From Yanghanlia sp047501535 (GTDB taxonomy: Bacteria; Pseudomonadota; Gammaproteobacteria; Burkholderiales; Burkholderiaceae_B): a stretch of DNA of 64,000 nucleotides. Position numbers and translations under genes: made by a program. The notes beneath the pieces are model-generated. The model was given only the letters and a program-made list of their open reading frames with translations, had not been told where the DNA came from and searched no databases. Shown in pieces: positions 1 through 9,108 of the stretch (the stretch's first letter is position 1; each line of letters begins with the position of its first letter). Where the stretch lies: the NCBI RefSeq assembly GCF_047501535.1, contig NZ_JAZDRJ010000003.1:62001-126000 (forward strand), written 5' to 3'.

Positions 1-612
1 GTGCCGCAACCCGATCATATCTGCGCCTACCCGATTCCCGACGCCCACACGCTCGACGACGACTTGCAACAGGTGTTTGGCAAGTGCATCGACAAGCTGG
101 GGCTGGTGCCAAACGTGCTGGCCACTTACAGCATCCGCCCGCAGCGTTTGCGCAACTTCATGGCCATGTATAACGAGCTGATGTTTTCGGAATCGGGCCT
201 GAGCAAACTGGAAAGGGAAATGGTGGCAGTGGTGGTGTCCAGCGCCAACCGCTGCTATTACTGTTTGGTGGCGCATGGCCAGGCGGTACGGGCGCTCTCG
301 GGCGACCCGGAACTGGGTGAAATGCTGGTGATGAATTACCGCGTTGCACAGCTCGATGCCCGCCAGCGCGCTATGTTGGATTTTGCCTGGAAGCTCACCA
401 CCACCCCAGCGGAAGTCGGCCCCGCGGACCGCCAGCGTTTGCATGACGTCGGCTTGAGCGCTGAAGATGTTTTCGACCTTTCAGAAACCGTGGCTTTCTA
501 TAATTTTTCCAACCGGGTAGCCACGGCACTGGATATGATGCCCAACCGGGAATACCACGGGATGGATCGCCCGGAGCCTTTCCAGCCGCCTGTGCCCGCC
601 CCCAAGTCCTAA
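1..612 (+). CDS. peroxidase-related protein, AhpD/carboxymuconolactone decarboxylase fold
   Basis: A 203-residue all-helical protein of the AhpD/CMD superfamily. A CYYC motif at residues 85-88 with a histidine at 92 is the redox Cys-pair plus His seen in AhpD-like alkylhydroperoxidases and in the 'uncharacterised peroxidase-related' subfamily, which is usually 180-200 residues. Family knowledge suggests thiol-dependent peroxide handling, but the substrate cannot be read from sequence. A GTG is the first base of the window, so the true start may lie upstream and the 5' end should be treated as uncertain. It is convergent with the next gene and shows no operon partner inside the window. Confidence 0.75.
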   Translation: MPQPDHICAYPIPDAHTLDDDLQQVFGKCIDKLGLVPNVLATYSIRPQRLRNFMAMYNELMFSESGLSKLEREMVAVVVSSANRCYYCLVAHGQAVRALSGDPELGEMLVMNYRVAQLDARQRAMLDFAWKLTTTPAEVGPADRQRLHDVGLSAEDVFDLSETVAFYNFSNRVATALDMMPNREYHGMDRPEPFQPPVPAPKS

Positions 613-621
613 GCGGGTTAA

Positions 622-649
622 CGCTCTCCCGCCCGTAGCCGGGGGAGCG
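622..649. terminator. hairpin between convergent genes
   Basis: Arms 622-630 and 641-649 pair over nine positions with one G-T wobble and a 10-base loop. There is no clear T-tract. Its position between two convergent genes suggests a shared transcription end, but this is weak. Confidence 0.35.
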
Positions 650-666
650 CACTTGCCGGCCCGGGG

Positions 667-1602
667 TTAGCTGATCAGCGCAATGGTGGCGCTAATCGTA
701 ATAAAAGATAGCACCGTGCCCAACAACAGCGTGGCCGAACAGCGTGCTTCAATGCCGTAGCGCATGCCGAGGATAGGGTAGATGCTCAGCATGGGCGCGG
801 CCGCAAACAGCACACCGGCTTGGCGCATTTCCGGCGTCAGCCCTGGGAACAGCAAGAAAGCCAGGGCCGTTAGAGCAGGGTGCAAAATCAGCTTCGCCAG
901 TGAAATGGCCGTCGCATCGCCCAGCATGCCGCGGGGACGCAGGCCGTGCAGGTTGCCGCCTACTGCAAAGAGCGCCACGGGGGCAGCCGCCATGGCCAGC
1001 ATGTCGATCACCCGTAAGGCCACACCCGGTAAAGGGATGCGTAAGGCCGACAGCGCCAGCCCCAAGCAGATGGCAATCAGCAAGGGGCTGCGCATCAGGC
1101 GCTTGGCTGTCAGGGCCAGTCGCTTGATTAAGCCAGTGTTTTCCTGGCCGCCAGAAGAATCGGCAATCGCCATGGCCAAGGGAATCATCACCATACTTTC
1201 CACCAGAATCGTCATGGCGACGGCGCGTGACGCCGGTTCCGTACCCAGCACCATGGCGCAGATGGAGACCCCGATAAATCCGCTATTGGCCGATGACATG
1301 CCCAGGCCGGCCATGCTGCTTTCCGCCAGACTGGCATGCCGCAAACGGCGATAGGCGATCAGGCCGAGCGCAAATAATACGAGTGACGCCAGCGCATAAC
1401 CGCCCAAAAAATCGATATCCATGGAATCGGCCAGCGGTTTGTTGGCCATGCCGCGCACAATCAGCGCCGGTAGGGCGATGGTGATGACGAACACGCCCAT
1501 GCCGCGCGTGGCGTCCTGGCTGATGAGGCGTGTCATCACGCACACGTAGCCCAGGGCGATCAGGATGAATATGGGGGCAGTAATAGAGAGGATTTCGAGC
1601 AC
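667..1602 (-). CDS. AEC family transporter (auxin-efflux-carrier type permease)
   Basis: A 311-residue inner-membrane protein with about ten hydrophobic segments. It is near the usual length of bacterial AEC/MdcF-type permeases, which move small carboxylates or similar anions. The paired five-helix halves, the Asn/Ser-rich turn around residues 100-115 (GMSSANSGFIG) and the GGNLHG turn near residue 215 fit the family. The substrate is unknown. The gene is divergent from the ABC importer that starts at 1743; the roughly 140-base gap between them contains a perfect palindrome that could control both. Confidence 0.75.
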   Translation of the reverse strand: MLEILSITAPIFILIALGYVCVMTRLISQDATRGMGVFVITIALPALIVRGMANKPLADSMDIDFLGGYALASLVLFALGLIAYRRLRHASLAESSMAGLGMSSANSGFIGVSICAMVLGTEPASRAVAMTILVESMVMIPLAMAIADSSGGQENTGLIKRLALTAKRLMRSPLLIAICLGLALSALRIPLPGVALRVIDMLAMAAAPVALFAVGGNLHGLRPRGMLGDATAISLAKLILHPALTALAFLLFPGLTPEMRQAGVLFAAAPMLSIYPILGMRYGIEARCSATLLLGTVLSFITISATIALIS

Positions 1603-1666
1603 GGGACGATTGTACGTCGAGACACGTACGGCGATTTTTAATATTTCTTTTTGGAATATGCAAAGA

Positions 1667-1685
1667 AGATAAAAATGTTTTATCT
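1667..1685. promoter_or_regulatory. 8-bp perfect inverted repeat, operator candidate
   Basis: AGATAAAA (1667-1674) and its exact reverse complement (1678-1685) are separated by three bases, in the AT-rich gap between the divergent AEC and ABC importer genes. The symmetry and place fit a dimeric regulator site; which regulator is unknown. Confidence 0.4.
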
Positions 1686-1742
1686 CATAAGAGGATGGGC
1701 GTAAAGTGGAGTCCTATATACCGATTTAAGCATGTCCCCCTC

Positions 1743-2531
1743 ATGAAATTCTCCTTTCAAAATATAGAGAAATCCTTTGGCGACCTGCGTGTCATCGAGC
1801 ATTTCAGCCGCGAAATTGATCACGGTGAATTGGTGGCGCTGGTAGGGCCTTCGGGCTGCGGAAAATCCACGCTGCTGCATATGGCTGCGGGCCTGGAAAA
1901 GCCCAGCAGTGGCAAGGTGGTGGGCGACGGCAAGGCTATCAAGGGGCCACACCCCGAGCGTACGCTGATGTTTCAGGAAAACGCCCTCTACCCCTGGCTG
2001 ACCTTGGAGCAAAACGTTGCGCTGGCACTGGAGTTTCAGCGCACCGACAAGCACAAAGCCCGTGAGCTTGCCCGGCAGTGGCTGGCCAAAGTGCAACTGG
2101 AGGGGTTTGAAGACTACTTCCCTAACCAGGTTTCGGGCGGCATGCGCCAGCGCACGGCCCTGGCGCGAGCCTTTATTTCTCAGCCCAAGGCGTTGCTGCT
2201 GGATGAGCCCTTTGGCGCGCTGGACGCGCTCACTCGTATGACGCTGCAAGACGCGTTGCGGCAGTTGATTAGGGAAGTCGCGCCGACAGTACTGCTGGTG
2301 ACGCATGATGTTGACGAAGCGCTGTTCCTGGCGGATCGCATTCTGGTATTCAGCCCGCGGCCGGCCGTCGTGCTCAAAGAATTCAATCTGGCCCATCACG
2401 AAAAAACACACGATCTTTCCGAGTTTGCGCCCATGCGCCGGGAGATTCTGGGTTTGCTCGGCATTAACGCTGAAGCCGAAGCGCAAACCCCCGAACCGTC
2501 TATTCACTTCACCGAGGAAGTTGCAGCATGA
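1743..2531 (+). CDS. ABC transporter ATP-binding protein, sulfonate/nitrate/taurine type
   Basis: ATPase of a periplasmic-binding-protein importer of the TauB/SsuB class, 262 residues from the chosen ATG. Walker A GPSGCGKST, signature VSGGMRQR, Walker B LLLDEPFGALD and the H-loop VTHDVDEA are all intact. The start at 1743 (MKFSFQNIEKSF) matches the usual N-terminus of the family; an in-frame ATG at 1695 has a closer purine-rich stretch but would add 16 atypical residues. Its stop overlaps the start of the solute-binding protein by four bases. The substrate is not certain: sulfonate, taurine, nitrate and thiamin-precursor importers share this architecture. Confidence 0.85.
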   Translation: MKFSFQNIEKSFGDLRVIEHFSREIDHGELVALVGPSGCGKSTLLHMAAGLEKPSSGKVVGDGKAIKGPHPERTLMFQENALYPWLTLEQNVALALEFQRTDKHKARELARQWLAKVQLEGFEDYFPNQVSGGMRQRTALARAFISQPKALLLDEPFGALDALTRMTLQDALRQLIREVAPTVLLVTHDVDEALFLADRILVFSPRPAVVLKEFNLAHHEKTHDLSEFAPMRREILGLLGINAEAEAQTPEPSIHFTEEVAA

Positions 2532-3523
2532 AATTCGTTCGTACTTTAATTCCGGCCCTTGCAGCCTTAGCTATTGCGGGCCAGGCCTTCGCAGCAGAAA
2601 AGTTGCGGGTCGGGTATCTGCGCGTTATGGATGATGCGCAGGCCATTCTCGCTTATGAAGGCGGTTACTACGAAAAACACGGTCTGGACGTCGAGCTGGT
2701 GGAGTTTACGTCTGGCACCGACCTAATCAAGGCCATTGTCGGCGGTCAGTTGGATACCGGCGTCTTGGGCTTTACCAATGCAGCGTCCTGGTCCTCGCGC
2801 GGGGCCGACCTTAAAGTGGTGGGCGGGGCGCAACATGGCTTCCATGCCATTGTGGTGCGTGAAGACGCCAATATCGAAAGCGTGGCCGATCTCAAAGGGA
2901 AAACGTTGGCCTCACAGCGCGAAGGCAGCACGGCCGATACCGTTTTGCGCGGTGTGGTGCTGAAGGATGCCGGCCTAGAGCCGGGCGACGTCAACGTGCT
3001 GGGCGTGAGCCCGCAGGTGGCGGTGCAGTCATTGGTGGGTAACCGGGTGGAAGCCGCTTTCCTGTTCGAGCCCCAGGCGCGTATTGCACAACTCGTGGCT
3101 CCTGTGAAGCAAATTTACGAGATCGGCGAAGTCTGGCCTTTCCCCTGCATGGTAGTGATTACTTCCGGCGATGTTCTCAAAGAGCGCAAAGAAGCCGTAT
3201 GGAAGTCGCTGGATGCGCAACGCGATGCTATTGAGCTGCTGCAAAACGAACCCGATGAAGCGGCCAAGTTTATCGCTTCCTACTTTATTGCCGAGCCCAC
3301 GCTCAAGACACTGGACGGCAAGGAAATTCCCCGTGAAGAAGTGATTAGCGATGCCATCAAGAGTCAGACCTTCAGCCCCATTCTGACGCCTCAAGAACTG
3401 GATCGCATGCAGGAAATTGCCGACATTATGCAGGCGCAAGGTTCGCTCAAGACGCGTGATGGTTCGCCTTTCGATGTGTCGCAAATCATTGATTTGGAAT
3501 GGCAGAAAGAACGCAAGCTCTGA
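2528..3523 (+). CDS. ABC transporter substrate-binding protein, SsuA/TauA-like
   Basis: 331 residues with a clear Sec signal peptide (hydrophobic core at about 5-20, cleavage after AFA at about 23). The mature part has the two-lobe NMT1/SsuA-like fold: LRVGYLRV at the first strand and GVLGFTNAASW, where the family usually has a gly-rich ligand loop. It delivers ligand to the permease/ATPase pair encoded on either side. Organosulfonate is a reasonable guess because cysE and a sulfur-oxidation cassette are in the same window, but that is inference. Confidence 0.85.
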   Translation: MKFVRTLIPALAALAIAGQAFAAEKLRVGYLRVMDDAQAILAYEGGYYEKHGLDVELVEFTSGTDLIKAIVGGQLDTGVLGFTNAASWSSRGADLKVVGGAQHGFHAIVVREDANIESVADLKGKTLASQREGSTADTVLRGVVLKDAGLEPGDVNVLGVSPQVAVQSLVGNRVEAAFLFEPQARIAQLVAPVKQIYEIGEVWPFPCMVVITSGDVLKERKEAVWKSLDAQRDAIELLQNEPDEAAKFIASYFIAEPTLKTLDGKEIPREEVISDAIKSQTFSPILTPQELDRMQEIADIMQAQGSLKTRDGSPFDVSQIIDLEWQKERKL

Positions 3524-3547
3524 TGCCCGGGCGGTAGATAAGATTCA

Positions 3548-4321
3548 ATGAGCACACAAAAACAAATGTCTGGCCCGCTGAAAAAAGCGGCCATGCTGGT
3601 GGCGATTCTGGTGATTCTGCTGATCTGGCAGGCGGCCGCCTGGTCGCTGCCAGATTTTCTCATGCCTGATGTGCCGGACGTCATGGTTCGGCTGTGGGAA
3701 GATATTCAATCCGGCGATTTTCGCAAAGCGCTAAGCGGCAGCCTGACCCGGCTGGGCTTTGGCTACGGCTTTGCCCTGTTGTTCGGGGTGGGCTTTGGTC
3801 TGGCCGGGGCCTTGCTGTTCTTCTTCAGAGAAGTTCTCAAAAACGCCATCATCATTTTGCAGTCGATTCCCTCGATTGCATGGGTGCCGTTGTTTCTCAT
3901 CATGATGGGGTTCGGCAACCTACCCATGATTGTGGTGATCGCCCTGGCTGCGTTCTTCCCAGCCGCGTTGTCGGTAATGAATGCCACAGAAAGTGTGCTG
4001 GCCGTACATGTTTCCGCAGCCAGAGTCATGGGGGCCAGCCGGTGGGACATGGTGCGCCGGGTTTACCTGCCGGCCGTTATGCCGGAACTCATTACCGGTG
4101 CGCAACTGGCCTTTGGTAATGCGTGGCGGGCGCTGATTTCAGCGGAAATGTTAATCGGCTTCGGCCAGGGGCTGGGGCGCAATCTGGCATATTCCGGGGA
4201 AACGGCTGACATGCTGGGCGTGATGTCCAATATCCTGACGATTGCGATTCTGGCCACCTTGATTGATCAGGTCTTTCTGGAAAACCTCAAGCGCAGGGTG
4301 TTGCGTTATCAGTATGTGTGA
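3548..4321 (+). CDS. ABC transporter permease, SsuC/TauC-like
   Basis: 257 residues, about six membrane helices, with the BPD_transp_1 coupling (EAA) loop around residues 155-185 (AARVMGASRWDMVRRVYLP). The length and the start MSTQKQMSGPL are typical. It lies 24 bases after the binding-protein gene, so the order is ATPase, binding protein, permease. It forms the inner-membrane channel of the importer. Confidence 0.87.
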   Translation: MSTQKQMSGPLKKAAMLVAILVILLIWQAAAWSLPDFLMPDVPDVMVRLWEDIQSGDFRKALSGSLTRLGFGYGFALLFGVGFGLAGALLFFFREVLKNAIIILQSIPSIAWVPLFLIMMGFGNLPMIVVIALAAFFPAALSVMNATESVLAVHVSAARVMGASRWDMVRRVYLPAVMPELITGAQLAFGNAWRALISAEMLIGFGQGLGRNLAYSGETADMLGVMSNILTIAILATLIDQVFLENLKRRVLRYQYV

Positions 4322-4392
4322 TTCTGTTTTCGAACGTGGGTCGCGTGTGCATTGCTTGAAGCGTCCAATGCTTCCTCAAGTTGGGTGTCACC

Positions 4393-5274
4393 ATGTTGCA
4401 TAGAAATACGAACTCGGGGCTTAAGCTCAACCCGTTCAGCGGCCCTCTCAAGATTCTGATGGCTGTAGTTGGCCTGAGTCTGGCGGGCCATGGGCCGGCG
4501 CTCTCCGAGCCGGTGAATGTCGCCACACAGGGCGGCTCTGTGGTCGCAGGGTCAGCGCTTTCTTCGGAAGCGGTGACCCTAGGCATGCCTTATGTCGTGC
4601 CGCCCCATGTGCCGGGCTCCAAGGTGCGTACGCCGGAAGGGCTGGCGCCGCTGCTGGCCGAACGGCTACAAAAACAGATGCCGCTGCAAGCGGTTGCTGT
4701 CCCCGTTGAAGAGAAGCAAGCGGCGGAGCAGAGCACCCATGCCCGGCTCGATGCGCTATTACTGCCGTTGAGCGACGCTGAAGCCCGTCAGCAGGCCGGC
4801 ACGGTGATTCCCACGGGTTACCGGGCAGGCATCATGGCCATTATGCGAACCGATACCGATATCCGTCAGTGGGACGACTTACGCGGGCGCACAGTGTGTC
4901 TGGCGGAAGGCAGCGGCTTGGCAGGGCAAATGGAAGCGCGTTACGGTGCGATAGAAAAGGTTTTCCGTGCGCCCGCCGATGCCTTGTTGGATTTACGCAT
5001 CGGCGGCTGTGATGCAGCGGTGCACGACAGCACGATGTTGCAGGCTTTGTTGCAGTTTCCCGAATGGCAGAAGTTCTCGGCCAGCTTGCCTATCCAGCAG
5101 GAGCGCGACTTAGCGTTCATTATTCCCGAGCACGCTGCAGCGCTTGCAGGCGTTTTGCAGGAGCAGGTACGCCAGTGGCAGGATAACGGGGTTCTGGCCA
5201 GCCTGACCAAACAGGCCGCGCAGGATATTGCTTTTGAAGTCTATATGGACCAAGAAGTGCCGGACTGCCACTGA
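4393..5274 (+). CDS. periplasmic amino-acid-type solute-binding protein (SBP_bac_3-like)
   Basis: About 293 residues. An N-terminal hydrophobic stretch (about residues 17-36) looks like a signal sequence. The mature region resembles family-3 solute-binding proteins: a GRTVCLAEGSGLAGQ segment and an IGGCDAAVHD segment are the usual lobe-2 motifs. It follows the permease by about 70 bases and ends at a strong terminator, so it is probably the last gene of the importer operon. Having two binding proteins of different folds for one permease is unusual. The ATG at 4393 is chosen over the TTG at 4381. Confidence 0.65.
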   Translation: MLHRNTNSGLKLNPFSGPLKILMAVVGLSLAGHGPALSEPVNVATQGGSVVAGSALSSEAVTLGMPYVVPPHVPGSKVRTPEGLAPLLAERLQKQMPLQAVAVPVEEKQAAEQSTHARLDALLLPLSDAEARQQAGTVIPTGYRAGIMAIMRTDTDIRQWDDLRGRTVCLAEGSGLAGQMEARYGAIEKVFRAPADALLDLRIGGCDAAVHDSTMLQALLQFPEWQKFSASLPIQQERDLAFIIPEHAAALAGVLQEQVRQWQDNGVLASLTKQAAQDIAFEVYMDQEVPDCH

Positions 5275-5293
5275 TGGCTGAGCCAAAATACCA

Positions 5294-5337
5294 AACAGGC
5301 CCGCAACGTAGCATGTTGCGGGCCTGTTAGTTTTTTT
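5294..5337 (+). terminator. strong intrinsic terminator
   Basis: A perfect 14-bp stem (5294-5307 with 5315-5328), a 7-base loop and a run of seven T from 5331. It ends the ABC importer operon. Confidence 0.93.
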
Positions 5338-5349
5338 GGGGAAGGGGGC

Positions 5350-6306
5350 TTAACTTTGCTTGATCTGCGCACCGTTGCCGTTGGAGGGCATGCAGGCCGG
5401 GTCGCCGCCGCCCAAACCCTGGTAGCCCGCTTGGGTGACGTTGGCGCCTGGCGGCACATCGTTGATCAGCCAGACATTACCGCCAATCGTACAGCCCTTG
5501 CCCAGGGTCACGCGCCCCAGAATGGTGGCGCCTGCGTAGATGACGACATCGTCTTCCACAATCGGGTGGCGCGGCAAGCCTTTGGTGAGCGCTCCGCTTG
5601 CATCGGAGGGGAAGCGCTTGGCACCCAGCGTAACCTGCTGATAAATACGCACATGGTTGCCGATGATAGTCGTTTCACCGATAACAACGCCGGTACCGTG
5701 GTCAATGAAGAAATGCTCGCCGATTTGCGCCCCTGGGTGGATGTCGATGCCGGTTTCCGAGTGGGCGATTTCGCTGCACATGCGGGCCAGTAAAGGCAGG
5801 TCGAGCTTATACAACTGGTGGGCGATGCGATGATGAATCATGGCATGCAGGCCGGGGTAGCACAGAAGAATTTCGTCGACGCTGCGCGCCGCCGGGTCGC
5901 CTGCATAGGCGGCCAGCGTGTCAGAATCTAACAAGCGGCGAATGTTGGGCAGAGCCTGGGCGAAGGCCTGTACACGGTCAATGGAACATTGTTCCAGGGT
6001 GCTTTCGTCGGCGGTTCCCTGGCGATGCTGATACGCCAGTTCCAGGCGCACCTGCCCAAGCAGAGCGTGCAGGGCGGAATCCAAGGTATGGCCGACATAG
6101 AAATTTTCGCTTTCCTGGCGCAGGTCGATCGGGCCTAAGCGCATGGGAAACAAGATGCCGGTCAGGTCTTTGACCACGGCTTTCACTGCCTCGGGGGAAG
6201 GGAAGTTACGCCCGCCTGATTCCAGAGGACGGCCTTGTGATATGCGCCATTGCTGACGGATTTCCGCCAGTTCGGAAACGATGGATTGAATGTCAAATAC
6301 AGCCAT
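5350..6306 (-). CDS. cysE: serine O-acetyltransferase
   Basis: 318 residues. Makes O-acetylserine from serine and acetyl-CoA, the committed step to cysteine. The N-terminal helical domain (to about residue 190) is followed by hexapeptide left-handed beta-helix repeats with the family signature DIHPGAQIGEHFFIDHGTGV and the catalytic-region segments GETTIIGNHVRIYQQVTLGAK and RHPIVEDDVVIYAGATILG. The long N-terminal domain fits the form common in Burkholderiales (EpsC-like). It faces the ABC importer operon; the terminator at 5294-5337 separates them. Confidence 0.9.
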   Translation of the reverse strand: MAVFDIQSIVSELAEIRQQWRISQGRPLESGGRNFPSPEAVKAVVKDLTGILFPMRLGPIDLRQESENFYVGHTLDSALHALLGQVRLELAYQHRQGTADESTLEQCSIDRVQAFAQALPNIRRLLDSDTLAAYAGDPAARSVDEILLCYPGLHAMIHHRIAHQLYKLDLPLLARMCSEIAHSETGIDIHPGAQIGEHFFIDHGTGVVIGETTIIGNHVRIYQQVTLGAKRFPSDASGALTKGLPRHPIVEDDVVIYAGATILGRVTLGKGCTIGGNVWLINDVPPGANVTQAGYQGLGGGDPACMPSNGNGAQIKQS

Positions 6307-6442
6307 GTGTCGCGTACCTGTGTTCAGGGAAATGGGTGAATCATAGCAACCGGTGCCGGCTTGCAGGCATTTTGCCGTTCAAGCCGTCGGGCATTACCGT
6401 GTCAGCATACGTGCTCTGTCCGGCGGGTCAAGGTTGCACGGA

Positions 6443-8146
6443 TCAGGCGGCTAAAGCATGCTCAACCACCAGTTGCACCGAAACCCGCCCCTGCCATTCG
6501 TTGCGATCCAGGCGGTAAGCGAGTTCCGCCCGTTCTGGCAAGGTGTCTGCGTGGTTGAACCAGATGGCATCGAAGCGTTGGGCGCCGCGCTGCAAGAACA
6601 GCTTCAAGTGTTTGCCTTTAAGCAGGCGCTGGTGCAGCACCGTAAACGTGTCGCGAAACACGGGGGCGGGAAAGCCGGCACCCCATACTTGTTCCTGCAA
6701 CAGGCCCGCTACTTCGATGGTGGCAAAATCGGGCTCCAGCGAGCCGTCGGTTTCAATAATGGGCTCGAAGCGTTCGGCGCCCGAGAGCTCCCGCACGGCG
6801 GCATCGAACCCATCGACAAAACGTGAGTAGGCCGACTCCACCAGGGTCAGGCCGGCCGCCATGGCGTGACCGCCGAACTTCAGAATAATGCCCGGGTGGC
6901 GCTTGGAAACGAGGTCGAGGACATCGCGCAGGTGGACATCGGGAACCGAGCGCCCCGAGCCGCGTAAGGTGCCGTCTTCATTACGGGCGAACGCCAAAGC
7001 CGGGCGCCAGTAGGTTTCCTTGAGCCGGGAGGCCACCAAGCCCACCACACCCTGATGCCAATCCGGGTGATACACGCAAACGCTGGCGGCGCGGGCCGGG
7101 GCTTCGTGTGTCAGCACATTGAGGGCTTCTTCACGCATGTTCAGTTCGATATCGCGGCGCTCCTGGTTGATGGCGTCGAGTTGGCGTGCTAACGCTTGTG
7201 CTTGTGCCGCGTCATCGGTGAGCAGGCAATGTACGCCCAGACTCATATCGGCCAGGCGGCCCGCAGCGTTGATGCGTGGCCCCAGGGCAAAGCCTAGATC
7301 GAAGGCGGTGGCGTTGCGCGGCTCGCGGCCCGACACCTCAAAAAGCGCCCGTACCCCGGCTTGCATGCGGCCCGAACGTATGCGTTGTAAGCCTTGCGTG
7401 ACCAGCAGCCGGTTGTTGGCGTCTAACCGTACCACGTCGGCAATCGTGCCCAAGGCGACGAGGTCGGAGAGGTCATCCAGGCGCGGCCCGTTGTCGGTGA
7501 AGGCGCCGCGACGCCGTAACTCGGCGCGCAACGACAGCATCAGGTAGAAAATCACCCCCACGCCCGCCAAATGCTTGGAAGGAAAGCCGCAATCGGGCTG
7601 ATTAGGGTTGACGATGGCCAGTGCACTGGGCAAATCATCACCCGGCAGGTGATGGTCGGTAATGATGACGTCCATGCCTGCCTGGTGCGCTGCTTCAACG
7701 CCGTCGATGCTGGCAATGCCGTTATCGACTGTAATGAGTAAGTCTGGCTTGCCTGCGGGGTGAGCGGTGGCCAAATCTACGACGGCAGGCGACAAGCCAT
7801 AGCCCGTCTCAAAGCGATCCGGCACCAAAAAATCGACGGTGGCGCCCATGCGACGCAAAGCCCGCAAGGCCACGGCACAGGCTGTCGCACCATCGCAGTC
7901 GTAATCGGCCACCACCAACATGCGGCGCCCGGCGGCAATGGCGTCGGCCAACAAAGCAGCGGCGCGTTCTGCGTGGGTTAAATGCGGCGGCGGAATCATG
8001 GCCGCCCAGGTGGGCTGGGCCTGGGCCGGGTCGTCAAGGCCGCGGGCGGCCCACAGGCGCGCCAGCAGAGGGTGGATGCCTGCGGCTTCCAGGCGTTGAC
8101 GGTTGGCCGGGTTGTCGGCGCGATTAATCAATTGTGCGCGGACCAC
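6443..8146 (-). CDS. recJ: single-stranded-DNA-specific exonuclease RecJ
   Basis: 567 residues, the usual length. 5'-3' exonuclease acting in recombinational repair and mismatch repair. The DHH-family metal motifs are intact: VVADYDCDGATA near residue 80 and ITDHHLPG near residue 160. The DHHA1 motif with GGHAMAAGL near residue 400 and the C-terminal OB-like domain are present. Its start overlaps the end of the upstream RpfE-like gene by 19 bases, so the two are co-transcribed. Confidence 0.95.
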   Translation of the reverse strand: MVRAQLINRADNPANRQRLEAAGIHPLLARLWAARGLDDPAQAQPTWAAMIPPPHLTHAERAAALLADAIAAGRRMLVVADYDCDGATACAVALRALRRMGATVDFLVPDRFETGYGLSPAVVDLATAHPAGKPDLLITVDNGIASIDGVEAAHQAGMDVIITDHHLPGDDLPSALAIVNPNQPDCGFPSKHLAGVGVIFYLMLSLRAELRRRGAFTDNGPRLDDLSDLVALGTIADVVRLDANNRLLVTQGLQRIRSGRMQAGVRALFEVSGREPRNATAFDLGFALGPRINAAGRLADMSLGVHCLLTDDAAQAQALARQLDAINQERRDIELNMREEALNVLTHEAPARAASVCVYHPDWHQGVVGLVASRLKETYWRPALAFARNEDGTLRGSGRSVPDVHLRDVLDLVSKRHPGIILKFGGHAMAAGLTLVESAYSRFVDGFDAAVRELSGAERFEPIIETDGSLEPDFATIEVAGLLQEQVWGAGFPAPVFRDTFTVLHQRLLKGKHLKLFLQRGAQRFDAIWFNHADTLPERAELAYRLDRNEWQGRVSVQLVVEHALAA

Positions 8147-9066
8147 CAGCGCCTCCAGTTCTGTTTTTGGCCGCCAAACAGCCGGGCCAGAAAGCCAGAC
8201 TTGGCGGGCGTGAGTTCAACAATCCGTTGGGTGCCGGTTAGCACCAGCGTGGGCATGCTGCCCAGCGGGGCGAATTCCTGGCGATCCAGTTTTTCAAGTT
8301 CCTGCAGCCAACTGCCCCAATCTTGCACAAGGGCCGGGCCATTCAGGCTACGCAGCACGCGAGGGGTATCGCTTGCGCTGGCTTCCAACTGCGAGGGCGC
8401 CGCACCGCCATACAGCCACACACTGTTGATCGGGCGCAGCCCACGGCTTTCGCGTTGCTGATTGACGGGATGATCAAACCACAGCATTTGCAGTTCATTC
8501 ACCAGCCGACGCCAGGGGCGGCCTTGAACATCTTGCGTCCACCAGTCGTTAACCGAGGTGATGCTCACCAGCGCCGGGCTGGCGCAGGCGGGCTGGTAGT
8601 CGGGCGGGGGGGTGAGACGCCAGTGCAGGGTGTCAAATTTCGTAGCCGTAAAACCACTGTCGGCAAAGTATTCCGCAGCTGAATCAAATAGCGCGGCATT
8701 TTCTTCCGGCGTGATTTCCAGCTCATTGCCCGGAATCAATGCTGCACCATCGCGCGACGGCGCGACGTGAACCAGTTGCCCCAGCCATAGCGGGGTGGCG
8801 GCGTCAGACGCTATGCCCGCATGGCGGGCATGCACGGCGGCCAGGCCAGCGCTGGGGGGCTGATTGTCAGTCGCTCTGAACCCATGGTGCTGCAGCAGCC
8901 AGTATTCGTAGGGCGTGCAGAAGGTATCGGCGGGCGGGGCAGGTGTAACGTCTGCCTGCGCACTGGCCAGCCAAGCGGCCAGATGCGGTGCGTTTTTTTC
9001 AAGGTGGGAGGCTAGTTCCTGTGCAATGGCTGCGTCAGGAAGCGCTCCAGGTAGTACGATCTGCAT
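8128..9066 (-). CDS. RpfE-like conserved protein upstream of recJ
   Basis: 312 residues, cytoplasmic, no membrane segment. It resembles the COG4255/RpfE group: an N-terminal TPYEYWLLQHHGF segment and a central NSVWLYGGA segment are characteristic. In xanthomonads rpfE also sits directly beside recJ, and the same pairing in Burkholderiales is common; some databases call the group phosphoglycerate-mutase-like. No enzyme activity can be argued from sequence. It is translationally coupled to recJ and divergent from lolC with only 42 bases between. Confidence 0.65.
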   Translation of the reverse strand: MQIVLPGALPDAAIAQELASHLEKNAPHLAAWLASAQADVTPAPPADTFCTPYEYWLLQHHGFRATDNQPPSAGLAAVHARHAGIASDAATPLWLGQLVHVAPSRDGAALIPGNELEITPEENAALFDSAAEYFADSGFTATKFDTLHWRLTPPPDYQPACASPALVSITSVNDWWTQDVQGRPWRRLVNELQMLWFDHPVNQQRESRGLRPINSVWLYGGAAPSQLEASASDTPRVLRSLNGPALVQDWGSWLQELEKLDRQEFAPLGSMPTLVLTGTQRIVELTPAKSGFLARLFGGQKQNWRRWWSAHN

Positions 9067-9108
9067 TCCACGTATTGTAGTGATTATCGACCAAGGTGGC
9101 TTCAGAGC

